64,000 nucleotides of DNA. It comes from Ulota crispa. Its lineage: Eukaryota; Streptophyta; Bryopsida; Orthotrichales; Orthotrichaceae. The notes beneath the pieces were generated by a model. It did not search any database. It was not told where the DNA came from and worked only from the letters and a program-made list of their open reading frames with translations. The translations under genes were made by a program, and so were the position numbers. The stretch is from NCBI GenBank assembly GCA_963920765.1, contig OY987246.1:4156501-4220500 (forward strand), read 5' to 3'. Positions 38,321-49,427 of this stretch are shown here, piece after piece (the first letter of the stretch is position 1; every line of letters begins with the position of its first letter).

Positions 38321-39272
38321 CCAGATCAAAAGAGTCACAACCTCCCCTTCAAAGAACGTAGTAGTAGTCTAGGAAGAAGATTCACATGCTGGACCATATC
38401 AAATATATAATATAGATCAATTCCCTTGCAGTAATTGATTTAGCCTCCATTGTTGACGTTGCGTTATTCACAAGATAACAAGCACAAAGATATCTCCCAT
38501 GTGTTTTAGCCTCCATCGCTGTCCATTTTGCATCCTTTATCACTCTCAATTCCTTCTCCAAAACCTTCTTTCCCCTTCATGAAATCCTAATACAATCGTA
38601 ACTCTGTATCAACTCTAGAACAAATTTCAAATTGACCCAAACATATTGTAACAACGGCAAACGCATTGATCAGCGTCCTCAGCTTCATCTTGCACTTCCT
38701 CTACACAAGTACATTGTCAAATGAAGAATGTTGCATTTTAGTACTATAATAATTATTACGTTCAAAACAGGGAACTTGTGCTTCTAAATGAGCTGCATTC
38801 AAGAGAAGCCGGAATGTATGGGTGTGATTAGCTAGGGCATTGAAAATTACTCGAATTCTAGTTCGGTTAACAACTATCTCTCCAAGTTCTAGTACTATAA
38901 TGCCTTGGCTAAGGACTATGAGATGCTGCTTGACATAATTCAAAAACAGGAAAGGAAGACCAATCATCAACTTGAATTGAATGGAGTTTTGTTTAATACA
39001 CCGTCATTGCTGGTAGCATGAGCATGAACAATGTGTGGAGAGAACCAGCAGTGCAGTTGGTGTAATGTTGCAAAAAGGCTGGTTGAAATTTGAAAACTAC
39101 ACTAGAGAATTAACCAAGATTTCAGAAAAGAACAGTACAAATGTAGTATTAATAGTATATGTAATGTGCAATATCTGGTGCATGTTTGCAAAAAACCTGT
39201 TGAAAATGCAAAATGCTAGATACTAGCCGGTGTAACTCAAAAATCTTCCAAAACACTGGGCATCAATGCTGT
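38321..39272. other. intergenic DNA, nothing recognised
   Basis: No supported gene; open frames here are short and without homology that I recognise. Confidence 0.4.
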
Positions 39273-39576
39273 AACGTCATATTCATTAACTTGGGAAAAT
39301 GACAAGTACCATTTTGTACCTCACCTTAATCCAAAATTGCCACCTTAATTCAGATTAAAGAGGTCACCTGAAACCTAGTTAATGAACTTTTGTCTAAATT
39401 TTTAGAAGTTAATGAACTTTCTATCCAAAAGAGCATATTTTTGGATGATGTATATCTCATTTCATTGGAAACAGTGGAAAAAATCCAAATTCAATGAATA
39501 TTGTGTTCTCTGGAAGAAAAAAAAAATCAAAAGTCCCACTTTGTACGCTTTTTCCTAAATTAATGAATATGACATC
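39273..39576. mobile_element. family I MITE
   Basis: Ends AACGTCATATTCATTAA and (inverted) GATGTCATATTCATTAA, then GGGAAAA-like and GTCCCACTTTGTAC blocks, as in the copies at 46221-46489 and in the reductase intron (61947-62542). Confidence 0.75.
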
Positions 39577-39806
39577 ACAAGCCAAAAAAAGCGTTGGAGT
39601 GCGCTCTCTACGTGTTAAGAACAAACTTGAGTAATGGCTTGGAAGAGAGACAAAACCAAAATTGTAGCTGAAAGGGAAGCTGGGGAAATCAAGGAACCTG
39701 AGAAGGTAGAAGACATGAGGAACGACGGGGGCCATGGCATGAAGACTTGCGGGGTTGCTACAATTTGCCCGTGGCGTGGGCAGCGGAGCTTGGTCCTGAG
39801 AAAACC

Positions 39807-40079
39807 TCATTGAAAGTTGCTTGGCAGCAATGCCTTGAAGGCCTCATAATTCAGTAACACCTTACACTGCTGGAATTGTAGGCGATACATCTCACGCCAT
39901 CTCTTTATGATGTCTTGTAATCTTGCAACCTCGTCATCCAAAGATTTGAGGGTGTTGAGAGTGTCGAAGTGGACTATTGAATTCTGTCAATCAACAATCC
40001 CCTGCGCAACCTTCCAAAACTTGGATAGTTGCTTCCCATTGGGGTGTGTCCCATAAACCCTATACATCACAGCCCTAGC
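39807..40079 (-). pseudogene. unrecognised coding exon with one internal stop
   Basis: On the minus strand an exon-like block opens after a plausible acceptor (TTTTTGTAG at 40080-40088) and stays in one frame for 91 codons to a TGA at 39809-39807. The only break is a TGA at codon 31, where CGA is the likely ancestral codon. Visible sequence includes AVMYRVYGTHPNGKQLSKFW, DTLNTLKSLDDEVARLQDII, then KRWREMYRLQFQQCK and YEAFKALLPSNF. The second half is charged and heptad-like (possible coiled coil). I do not recognise the family. The 18S fragments lie immediately upstream, so this looks like a transplanted piece of a host gene. Confidence 0.5.
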
Positions 40080-40147
40080 CTACAAAAACATACCAAAATG
40101 TGTCAAAACCTCAAGATCTCAAATTTCACCAAGTTCTTGAAACTTCA

Positions 40148-40522
40148 CCAACGGTTCCTATTTATCGTTACTCCGGTCTCAAAGACCAATACAAGAACCA
40201 GAGTCTTATGAAGTTATTCCATGCTAATGTATTTAGACCATAGGCTTGCTTTGAGCACTCTAATTTTTTCAAAGTAACACATTGGACTACGCGTCCCAAC
40301 CAGCGAAGGCCAGGAGCGCGTCCCCGGCAAAAAAGAGGCCGGCAAGACCAGTGCACACCCATGAGGGACAGATTGCTCCCCCCGACCCAAGATCCAACTA
40401 CAAGCTTTTTAACAGCAGCAACTTAAAACTACGCTCTTGGAGCTGGAATTACCGAGGCTGCTGACACTTGCCCTCTAATTAATCCTCGCGGTCCCAAAGA
40501 CCGACACAAGGACCAGAGTTTG
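40148..40522 (-). pseudogene. 18S rRNA gene fragments (degraded, rearranged)
   Basis: Read on the minus strand, the 18S core is recognisable: GCAGCCTCGGTAATTCCAGC, then AAAAGCTTGTAGTTGGATCT, a V4-like variable stretch, and TTACTTTGAAAAAATTAGAG followed by GTGCTCAAAGCAAGCC and CATTAGCATGGAATAAC. About 40489-40522 repeats a piece of the later helix (TGGTCC...GGTCTTTGGGACC) upstream of the main block, so two fragments are joined out of order. Substitutions in conserved positions show it is not a working rRNA gene. Confidence 0.88.
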
Positions 40523-40524
40523 TA

Positions 40525-40842
40525 GGGGAAACTTCATGGATACCCCTGTAGTTTGCAATATTTTCATAGATATTTTCATAGATACCCCTGCTATTCAAAA
40601 ATACCACAAATACCTTTGGACCCAAAAAAATTAGGTAGTTCTTTTGTTGTGCATGCCATGTTCCTTTTTTGCTTTGTGCGCATGCATAACAAGAAGGAAG
40701 TTGTGTGCGCACAAAGGGAGAAGGAAGTGACATGCATTTAAAAACAAAGGCCTAAATGTTTTGGTATTTGCAATATTTCTGAAAAAGCAGGGGTATCTAT
40801 GAAAACATTGCAAACTTCAGGGGTATCCATGAAGTTTTTCTC
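40525..40842. mobile_element. family C foldback MITE
   Basis: Matches the copies at 32520 and 61967. Ends GGGGAAACTTCATGGATACC and the inverse; the arms contain GATACCCCTGCT. It sits directly beside the rRNA fragment. Confidence 0.8.
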
Positions 40843-41810
40843 TTGTATATATCAAATTCTACCTTTGCTAACCAGCCCTTAGGTGATAAACTTTTGTCTA
40901 AAGTCTTGGGGTTTAATTCTTGTTTGGTAGGGTAGCCATGAAAAGAGGAAAAGGGATAGAAAGGGGGAGGCCTTTGTCGAGGCAGAGATGAGGAAGTGGT
41001 GACTGTTTTTTGGGTACAACCTCCCCTTCTTTGGTCCAATGTTAACAAATTGTAGTATGATGCAGATATTAGACAAAATTACAATGAGGACTTTGTCTCA
41101 CAGGAGAAAAAGACCCTTGAGAAACTCCACTATACCCAGCAAGAAACCTAACCTAGAATCTGCACACTACGTCACGACCTTGCAAGGCATTTGTGGCCAC
41201 ATAGCTGCACAAGGCTCTCACAATTTACAAATTTAGATGTAAACTAACACAAGCTAAGAAGGATGGGGAGAGGGGGAAGCAGAATCTTTTGCAATCCACA
41301 AAGAATTGGTGTTGAGACATTTTAGGATACATGATGAATTGAAAGTAGAAGTAAGCCAACAGACCGCAATATGTTAAAAAATGAGATTTTAAAGATTTTT
41401 TAAATTATCTCAAACTTTGCAAGTTCCTTGAATTAATGTATTGGATTGTGATTATAAAGATGCTATTTTGATTATCTTTCTCTTAGTTGGTTATTTTGAA
41501 TGCGCACTATAAGTTCTTGGTTTAATAAAATAGTTGTTGAAAACACATATGCTTGTCTTTACAAAGTCTGCATTTTTTTTCAACTGCAAGGAGAGGCTTT
41601 GGTTATGGAATATGATACCATGGGGTAAGCCTCTAGCATACTGAAACTTCATCATCATATCTCTACTATTGACTAGTGGAGATTCCATTTGTATACTTTG
41701 GACGGACATCTATATTTTAAGTTCAGTGTTGGAAGGAAGCACAGGTAAAGGCGACGTCTCATTATCAAAAGATTCTTTCTCACAATAGTCTTTTGAATTT
41801 GCAAAAATAG
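40843..41810. other. intergenic DNA with a short dispersed repeat
   Basis: 41220-41335 is repeated at 42675-42790 (shared GATGGGGAGAGGGGGAAGC). No gene supported. Confidence 0.5.
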
Positions 41811-42475
41811 GTGCTTTACAAAACATCTGCAGCAAAACTAGACATAATAAGAGACATCTTGTGAACCTTTCCATCTCACGTGCTTTTCCAGCAAAGACAT
41901 GGGCCTGGCCAATGGGCTCTGTACAACGTCCTCAAGGCTTACTCAGTTTATGACCGAGATGTAGGCTACGTATAGGCATCTGCGTTGAAACATTGGTTAT
42001 TTTTCATTTAGTGTTTCTCATCATGCTTCTAGGCTTGGATTGTGCTTGCAGGAGCTTCAGGGTATCCTCTCATAGCTGTATCTATATGCAAGGAATGGGA
42101 TTCTTAGCAGGCTTGCTTTTGCTTTATATGAGTGAGGAAGACGCGTTTTGGCTACTAGTTGCCCTGCTGAAAGATGATGTCCATGCACCTATGGAAGGTC
42201 TTTACTTGGTAAAACCATCTATTGTAGGTATTACGACAATTAAAGGTGTTTACTTTATATTGTTTCTCTTTTTGCAGGTTGGTCTTCCATTGGTTCAGCA
42301 ATATCTTTTCCAATTTGAGAGGTTGGTTAAAGAGCTTGTGCCAAAAGTTGGCGCACATTTTGAAAGGGAGATGATAAATCTAAGCATGTATGCAAGTCAA
42401 TGGTTCATCACCGTCTTTTCTTACTCCTTCCCCTTTTCGCTGGCCTTGAGAATCTGTTATGTTTTCCTTCACGAG
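41811..42475 (+). pseudogene. TBC-domain Rab GTPase-activating protein, broken fragment
   Basis: Three exon-like blocks encode the middle of a TBC domain. The first (41811-41973) reads ...LDIIRD, then TFPSHVLFQQRHGPGQ and LYNVLKAYSVYDRDVGYV. The second (about 42092-42208) reads GMGFLAGLLLLYMSEEDAFW then LLVALLK and HAPMEGLYL. The third (42278-42475) reads VGLPLVQQYLFQFERLVKEL then MYASQWFITVFSYSFPF. The second intron keeps GT-AG. Breaks: TGA at 41863-41865 where an Arg/Ser codon is expected, decayed splice sites around the first intron, and WD replaced by CY near 42460 (ALRICYVFLHE). Both ends of the gene are missing. TBC proteins switch off Rab GTPases in membrane traffic; this copy is a dead host-gene fragment. 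Confidence 0.88.
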
Positions 42476-42674
42476 GTTCTTCCCACTCCCTTCCTGCTTA
42501 GCAGATGTGTCCACTTGACTGGATTCTTGTGAAATGGGATGTTTAGTACGTCTAGACGTAGGTATTGAATACCATCAACATTGTGCTTGCACAACGGAAT
42601 TTCTAAGCAAGCTAACATTTTAGTGAAGAGATAGTTTTATATACATTTTTGATAAACATATTTCTGTATTTCTA

Positions 42675-42790
42675 TAGTACAATTTACAAATTCACATGTA
42701 AACTAACACAATTTGAAAAGGATGGGGAGAGGGGGAAGCGGAATCTTTTGCAATTCACAAAGAATTGGTGTTGAAACATTTTAGGGTTTA
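42675..42790 (+). repeat. direct repeat of 41220-41335
   Basis: About 115 nt match in the same orientation, including AGAATTGGTGTTGA, on either side of the TBC pseudogene. Confidence 0.75.
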
Positions 42791-42835
42791 AGCTTTTAGG
42801 ATTTGAGCTTTAGAGTTTCAGGGTTTAATACTCAA

Positions 42836-42907
42836 TGCTAATGTATTCAGACTGTAGGCTTGCTTTGAGCAATCTAATTTTTTCAAAGTAACACCGTGGA
42901 CTCCCTT
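42836..42907 (-). pseudogene. second 18S rRNA fragment, about 70 nt
   Basis: Minus strand reads GTTACTTTGAAAAAATTAGA then TTGCTCAAAGCAAGCC and ACATTAGCAT, the same segment as near 40222-40295, with different substitutions. Confidence 0.82.
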
Positions 42908-44073
42908 AGCCAGATATAAATAACAACCAATACGACCAAAGTGAGCACTTACAAGAAATTTCTTCCAAATCATTAGTATGAAACCCTAACCCTAAATCCT
43001 CTCCAAAATCTTGTGGTAAGAAAACTTACATAAACAAGATGGTGTTTTGCAATAGTAAACTGGAATTGCTGCGTGTGGTTGACACTCCTCCTCATGATTG
43101 ACCACTTCAGCACCTCACCGGCAGCAACAACGATAGATTGGGCATTGGACTCTATCAGAACACTCCTTTGAAACAATACATCCTTCTCAAGATCTGTAAA
43201 TCTCTTCTTGATAAGATCTAGAGGCCCCCTCTGGGTCGGAAGATCCCTCCACGAGAGACTGCAACGCCTCTTGAATTGGTGCAGGAAGCGGTGGAGAGGG
43301 TGGAGGGATTATAGAAAATGTTGCCAAACCTACACCCAAAAAAATGCGTTAGAAAACCCTGATTGTCTAACCCTAACCCTAATTGTCCTACACACCATCT
43401 AGCAAACCCTAACCACCGCACCTAACTCCTAATTGTCCCACAGCCCAACATAATTAGCAAACCCTAACCATAGGACAGGGTCTCACCTCCCAAATCCGGA
43501 CGATAAGCCGCTTCACCTCCCAAACCTCGGCACGCAACACAACCCCATTGCAACAACCAAAACAAGGCTCTTGCCATGGCTGAGGAAATTGCACAAAGAG
43601 ATCTTAGGGAAATTGGGCAAGTAGGGTTTGAATGAGAAGCAACTGGCTAAAAACACTCATAAATACCCCGTGTAATTGGACATATCAATCAACATGAAGC
43701 TCCCAACTAATACATACCTCTAAACTATTTACCAACCATTTAACCTAAGCAATTGGCTGCACTGATCTTAGGATTTTTTTAAACTCAATTTAAAAGTACT
43801 CAGTTGCATAGAAGGCAATTGATATTGATGTGATTAAGTTTGCTACAAAATATGTTATAGAAAATGCTATGACACTAATATTCAAACTTATCCCTTTCAT
43901 TCCCAAATCTGCGATTATTAATCCCTAAGCATCCCGGCAATGAGTAATGGAATTACTGCTTCTAAAGCAAACAAGATTTTGAAAGTGTAGCAAGCATTAC
44001 AAACCCACAACATCAACACAAAGCGCATCTCAAGCAATTTCAAGTAAAACGTTGGATAAACAAAATGAACGCC

Positions 44074-44625
44074 CTATTGGCGGAGAAGAGGCTTGTGTGA
44101 GAGCTATTTGTATTAGAAGCGTTGTTTTAGGTTTCCATACCGGAGCCCTACTAATAAGTGCTGAGCATACATACTATCTTTATACTGATCAAATTTTTAT
44201 ATTCACTTGATAGCTAATACAAGAGCATCACAATGCATTTGGATACTGTATGCAATTAACAAAGATTCAAAGAATTATTATAAGACAACCTAAAACTGAC
44301 ACAAGTTCTTTTGTTAAGATGGTGAACGTTTGTACTCATGGTGCTTATATTTAAAGTTTTTGTGTTTGAATACTTGTTGTATTTTGTTATCTTTACATTA
44401 CAAGCTAGGATTCTTATGGTATTTGTCTTCACGACGCGTTCAAATAAAATCCAGTTTAAACAGGGAGAAATTTTAGCTTCACCAACTGAAATCAAGCATT
44501 TCTCAGTTTCAATCAGATTTTCACTAGCACACACTAGATTATTTCCAATAAAAATTCTATACTTCTATTGTAAAACACTATAGTTAGGTTTTTTGGAGAA
44601 AAATGGCTAGTCTTTTACCCAATAG
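44074..44625. mobile_element. insertion of about 550 bp in copy 2
   Basis: Absent from copy 1 (site near 8920). Ends CTATTGG and CCAATAG are inverted. No clear target duplication and no coding sequence. Type unknown. Confidence 0.55.
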
Positions 44626-44818
44626 TTGTCTTAAAATCAATTTGAAACATTTTTCTAAGATGAGAGGGACTTACCGAAGAGTGAAGCTGCTCAGCTCAAG
44701 CAACCGCAACGAGGTCCACGGCGACAAAGAGGGAGCGACGAAGGTGAACAGTACCTTTAAGAATATCTAAACCCTAAATCGATACCTGGATACAGAGAGG
44801 GTCTCGAGCCCTGTCAAC

Positions 44819-45105
44819 TAGGGTTTAATTTTTGATTTTGTCAAGGTAGAGCAACCCGCACTCCAGAATGCAGATAGGTAAGGGAAATTTGGCTAAAATT
44901 GGAACACATGAATGATATACAAAAATTCATCCAAACAATGGCTAATATAAGCTACTTTCATCCACAATGTTGGCAAATTGGAATTCTGCTTGGGAAAGAT
45001 TTGGCGATTCCATCCATTTTTTCACACGGAAACCATAGTGTAAAGGTAGCCGGCTGACGTTTGAGGTAAGATTTAGGCAAAAATTTGCTAAGAATTTAAA
45101 CGCTG
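44819..45105. mobile_element. hAT-type MITE, 287 bp, 8-bp target duplication, empty site in copy 1
   Basis: Perfect CTGTCAAC copies flank it (44811-44818, 45106-45113). The ends TAGGGTTTAA and (inverted) CAGCGTTTAA fit hAT termini. Copy 1 has a single CAGTCAAC at the matching place (about 9107-9114), so boundaries are firm. Confidence 0.88.
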
Positions 45106-45144
45106 CTGTCAACATTGAACTTTCAGAATAGACCAATTGTCTTT

Positions 45145-45542
45145 GGGAGCGACTAGGTGGACACCCCCCAATTGCTACACGGACACCCCCATAACCAAAT
45201 CTATTAAATTTGAGATTACTTTTACAATGAAATAAAATCAAAGCAATACTTTGGCGTACATCTGTGTCTACAAGCATTGCAAAGACACAACAAATTTGCT
45301 TCATTTGTGACATTGTTAGGAGTTAAACCAGTTGCTCCCTTCATTTACCGGTTCAACTCTTGATTGTGTCACAAATGAGATAGATTTGTTGTATGTCCGC
45401 AACGCTTGTAAACATAGATGTACACTAAAGTATTGCTTTGATTTTATTTCATATTTCAGAGTAATATTAATCTCAAATTTAATAGGTTCAGCTATGGGGG
45501 GTGTCCACGTAGCAACTAAAGGGTGTCCGCCTAGTCGCTCCC
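45145..45542. mobile_element. foldback MITE, family G (copy 2)
   Basis: Same insertion as 9148-9567, with TTGTCTTT at 45137-45144 and 45543-45550. It lacks one of the short GGGTGTCCACGTAGCAACTA units present in copy 1. Confidence 0.85.
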
Positions 45543-46220
45543 TTGTCTTTTTAGGTTGTTAATGTCTAAGTCAATCTCATATGCCTTATGTTTTGTTGTC
45601 TCATGAGCTTCTTAACAAAACATAATTGAAATCAAATTTATGTGTTATTTTTTTATTCATCATAATTCTTTTTGGAAATGCTTAAAAATTTCACTTTATC
45701 CAACCATTAATGATTGAGAAAACTCCAATGAGAAAGCTTCAAGCTAAATTGTGGAAAATGTTAATTTAAAGAAGGAACTAACCATTTACGTAAATCAGTG
45801 GAACACATAATATTTTAGAAGAAGTAAAACTCCGAATTATTATTTCTTAAAGGAGGGCTTACCATCTTTTGACTTATGGATTTAGGAAATGATTTCTAAA
45901 TACCCTATGAATAATCAGTTAGAGAGAAGTTAGGTTCATTATTATTTCAATTGAAAATAGTCAAACAAGAAAAAGGTTTAGAACATCCTTTTAGATACAT
46001 TGTTTCAAATTACGTGACTGAAGATAATTTTTAAATACTTCATTTTGTCCATTGTTCATGTCTATTGTTTTGAATTTTAATGAATTACTACTCCTTATTT
46101 TAGATACATCATATGAGATTATTTAAACAGTGTAAAAGATGGATGTAATCATCTTCTCATGGAGCCTTTTAAATAAGTTAAACAATAGCAAGATTTATGA
46201 TTCTACTTAATTTAAGACAA

Positions 46221-46489
46221 AACACCATATTTGTTAATTTGGGAAAAACAGATGTCCCACTCTGTACTCCACCTTAAACCCAAAATGTTACCTTAAACTA
46301 GATTCAAAGGTATCAAATTCAATATGAGCCACTAAGATTTTTTTCCCTTACAAATTCCTCCTCTCAGGTGAGGACACGTGTACAAAAAAATCCTACAAGC
46401 TAGGTTTTAGGAGACCTCCTAAAACTTTCACCTCAAATTTTGAAAGTCCCAAAATGTACAATTTTTCCCAAATTAACAATTATGGTGTT
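46221..46489. mobile_element. family I MITE, complete copy
   Basis: Ends AACACCATATTTGTTAATTTG and (inverted) AACACCATAATTGTTAATTT; then GGGAAAAA and GTCCCACTCTGTAC blocks. The terminal repeats are about 45 nt with mismatches. Confidence 0.82.
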
Positions 46490-47210
46490 ACAAACTTTCC
46501 ATATGTATTCAATCACTTTCGGTAATTCATGAGCTGTGATTCTTTTTGGAATTTAGATGAAGAGCTCATTTGAAAAAAGACATTCAACAGTATAAAACAA
46601 AATTTTAATACTTCAATAATCAAAATAAGTCATTACAAAATTTCTTTTAAATGACCTAATTTAAAATTATCTGATAATTCAAAGTCTTCTACTTATTTAC
46701 CGGCATTGTACAGATTTTGTTGAATAGGGGGCTCTTTGTTAGTTTGTTCATTCATCTATTTCTTCACTCACATTCATTTGTTCAGTTTTGAATGCTCCAA
46801 TCGTTAAATAGTTTTAGCAAATATGACACATCTTTGGAAAAATCATTTAACCCCTACAGTACCAAGGGTATTTTTTGAGAAAATTTCTCAAAAACTGTCA
46901 ACTTTTAGTGCATTGCTCAAAATTGAAGAATAAAAACTCTTTTTGTAAATTTCAACCATACAAAGGTATGTAAAATAGAAAAAATAATGTGTGCAAAAAC
47001 ATTCAGCCCATTTGACACTACAGATTGTAAGATTATAAGGTTTAAAGTGAGAAAAATAACTTTTTTTCATTCTAGCAAAGTCAGGTCATCAGATTTTGAG
47101 CCTTCTTAGAGTAACTTTTTTGCTCTACACAAATTTGAGCTTTTTCACTATTCATAAGTATATGATGTTAGGTCAACTCAAGAAAATTTTCAGAAGCAAA
47201 TATAGAATGG
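46490..47210. other. AT-rich intergenic DNA
   Basis: A single family-E-like end TTAACCCCTACAGTACC (about 46848) has no visible partner. No gene. Confidence 0.4.
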
Positions 47211-47495
47211 GGATTGATATGTCTATCATACCCTTTTAGCTACTCTACCACCCTCCCAGGGTAAATTTTAGATTTCTACCATCAAAAAGTTGAATTGGAG
47301 AATTTGGAATTTAGATTTGGACTCAGAGACCGTGATGTACTCTAGAATCATAACAAGGTTGTAATTGAACAACACCCAATGAAAAAGCTTATTTTTTTAT
47401 ATAAACAAAAGTAAAAGTAATGTTTTTCCCCTAGTTAAGCTTTTTCATTGGGTGTTGTTCAATTACAACCTTTTTATTATGGTTCTAGACAAAAT
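47211..47495. mobile_element. family K MITE, partial
   Basis: Shares GGTGTTGTTCAATTACAACC and other arm blocks with 19475-19887. The left end is diverged and the right end incomplete. Confidence 0.65.
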
Positions 47496-48023
47496 CAAGG
47501 TCTTGCCCCTTATGAGATCATTGAACATAGCAAATGCTTTCTCAACGATTGAAATTAACAAAAGAAAGCCTTTTAGCAAGACAAGAACTATGCCTAATTT
47601 GTAATTTTTGTGCGATCAAATATCTGCTATTAATATATCAAGATTGATGTAGCAACCTTTATGGCAGGGTGGACTGAGTACGCTCTTACTCCTAACATGA
47701 CTCCCAAGATCACCGTCACAATGGATTGCTTTGTTGCTAAAGCATGAGCGCTGGTTGTCGGAGGCAATTAAGGCTCGCCCTAATGCATTACCACCAATGT
47801 ACGGGGAGTACTGGCATTTAGTTACAAGCTAGCTAGTTGATTTGAAAAATTGCCAAATTGAATTCAAAAGTTTAGGAAAAAAACCAACCATTTATGAGAA
47901 AATTAAAAGAAAATTCTTTATTTTGTATAGGCTTAGCCGGGAGTATACACCAGACAACCGGTTGGCCGAAGAGAATGTCGGATATTGGCCGGTTAAGCTT
48001 AAAAAAAACATCCCGGACTGTGA

Positions 48024-48176
48024 TTAGCACTCGGTGAAATCAGTGCCGGTCGCCTGTTCGGAGGCGTCGAAGGAGGCAGGGGATTCGAACTTTTCCAAGG
48101 GCTTGGTACAGGACCAGAAAGCATAAGATGACACATAGCTCTGTTCCTCGGCTCGTTGCTGATCTAAAACCGCCAT
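48024..48176 (-). CDS. possible small protein, 50 aa
   Basis: ATG at 48176-48174 in a good context (GTGATGGCG), stop TAA at 48026-48024. It reads MAVLDQQRAEEQSYVSSYAF, then WSCTKPLEKFES and ends GTDFTEC. Codon choice and composition look protein-like and the DNA is GC-richer than its flanks. I recognise no family. It could also be the first exon of a longer gene or a chance ORF. Just upstream is a perfect hairpin (arms GTAACTTGT, 48220-48241). Confidence 0.35.
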   Translation of the reverse strand: MAVLDQQRAEEQSYVSSYAFWSCTKPLEKFESPASFDASEQATGTDFTEC

Positions 48177-48219
48177 CACCGATTCCTGCTAATCACGGAG
48201 TGTACTAAATCTCCACTCG

Positions 48220-48241
48220 TAACTTGTCCCTACAAGTTACT
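48220..48241. other. perfect hairpin upstream of small ORF
   Basis: GTAACTTGT and ACAAGTTAC arms around a 4-nt loop, within the putative leader of the 50-aa ORF. Confidence 0.6.
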
Positions 48242-48391
48242 TGATCGAACACACCCTGAAATCTTCCTCTCAGCACTTCTAGGGTTCAGAGCTGCTGCTG
48301 CTGCTTAGCCTTCATTTACTACAGCTGGAAATTGGTCAATTTTTTTACTCATTGTAAGTAGCGCAAAAACCTGTCAAAAAAACCTAAGGTA

Positions 48392-48487
48392 TCACTCCGA
48401 GACATCGCGTGACTTGATGTTAACGACTGAATTGTGGGAGGCTACTGCGGAGGACGAGAATGCGAGGAGCAGAAATAAGCATGACAT
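48392..48487 (-). CDS. possible 31-aa peptide with signal sequence
   Basis: ATG 48487-48485 to TGA 48394-48392. It reads MSCLFLLLAFSSSAVASHNS and ends IKSRDVSE. The first 16 residues look like a signal peptide with an AVA cleavage site. The rest is too short to classify. It might be a secreted peptide, a first exon or chance. Confidence 0.25.
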   Translation of the reverse strand: MSCLFLLLAFSSSAVASHNSVVNIKSRDVSE

Positions 48488-49427
48488 GTAGCTCAAAGCT
48501 AACCAAAAATTCTGAAAGATGTTATGACTTCATGTAAACATGAGACTCCGTTACTAAGAAATATGAACTTGATTTTCTCAGAGACTCTAGTATGACATGG
48601 AACATTAAAACGTGATTACACGGTCACGGGATCCACTTGTGTTAAATAACACAAAATGGGCCTACACTTTGCACAAAATTACAAATTCCGTAAACAGGGA
48701 CGCGTTCAGAGACAATTTATGAAATATCGGAACTCAACTTAAGTTAAGTGCATAGATTAAATAAGGACTACAGAGTTTAGAGAATACACCTTTTAGCGCA
48801 ATCACGGTGATAAGTGGCCAGAAATCAAAAGCTAAAAAGCATAAGCCACCCACCTACGCAGACCACCACATCTTTAGATCCACACCGGTGTTGTATTCAT
48901 GATGCTCATAAGAGAGGAGCAACTCCTAGTTGGATTTGAAGTTCATGAAAACAGCAGGTTCCTGCAGCTCAGTCTAAACTATTTCCATATCCCGTATCCC
49001 GTTTCAGAAGATATCAATGACGTCGACAACTAACCGTACGTGACATAAACTTTAACACCCACTGAAGTGGCCTCGTGGAGTGTCAGTAAACATCCGCCCG
49101 ACTGATTCTAGAGAATTCTACGACGCATACTGGAACATTGGTGAAGAATCTGTCATCATTTCTGTCAGACTTCAGTTTGAAAATGCAGTAAAATCTAACT
49201 GTAGATTGCTACGCTTATTTCTTCCCAAAATTAAAGAAACCATGAGAGGGACCAAAGTAACAGATACTTTCTATTTATCAGAATGGTAGCTGCTACATCT
49301 ATCCCAAGAATCTTCCAAGGAAAACTCTGGTTCTAAAGTCTGTAACTAAATGAAGGAAACGAGAGACAAGTAAAATGAATAACAAGAATGATACACCCAA
49401 GCGGTGGTGCCCTTACTCAGCTGGAGC
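48488..49427 (-). other. downstream region of the F-box/kelch gene
   Basis: Complex sequence with balanced composition and no clear repeat, probably including the kelch gene 3' UTR (minus strand). Confidence 0.45.

Larger units (their letters stand above)
42986..46340. repeat. long dispersed repeat, copy 2
   Basis: Same orientation and high similarity to 7741-10372, but with two extra insertions (44074-44625 and 44819-45105) that copy 1 lacks. The stretch 43206-43674 differs between the copies. Confidence 0.82.

Noticed and set aside
41993-42532. A 179-codon plus-strand open frame as an intact gene
   Set aside because: The frame runs through two TBC exons and the intron between them. The true homology is a spliced TBC domain with a stop and decayed splice sites upstream, so it is a pseudogene.
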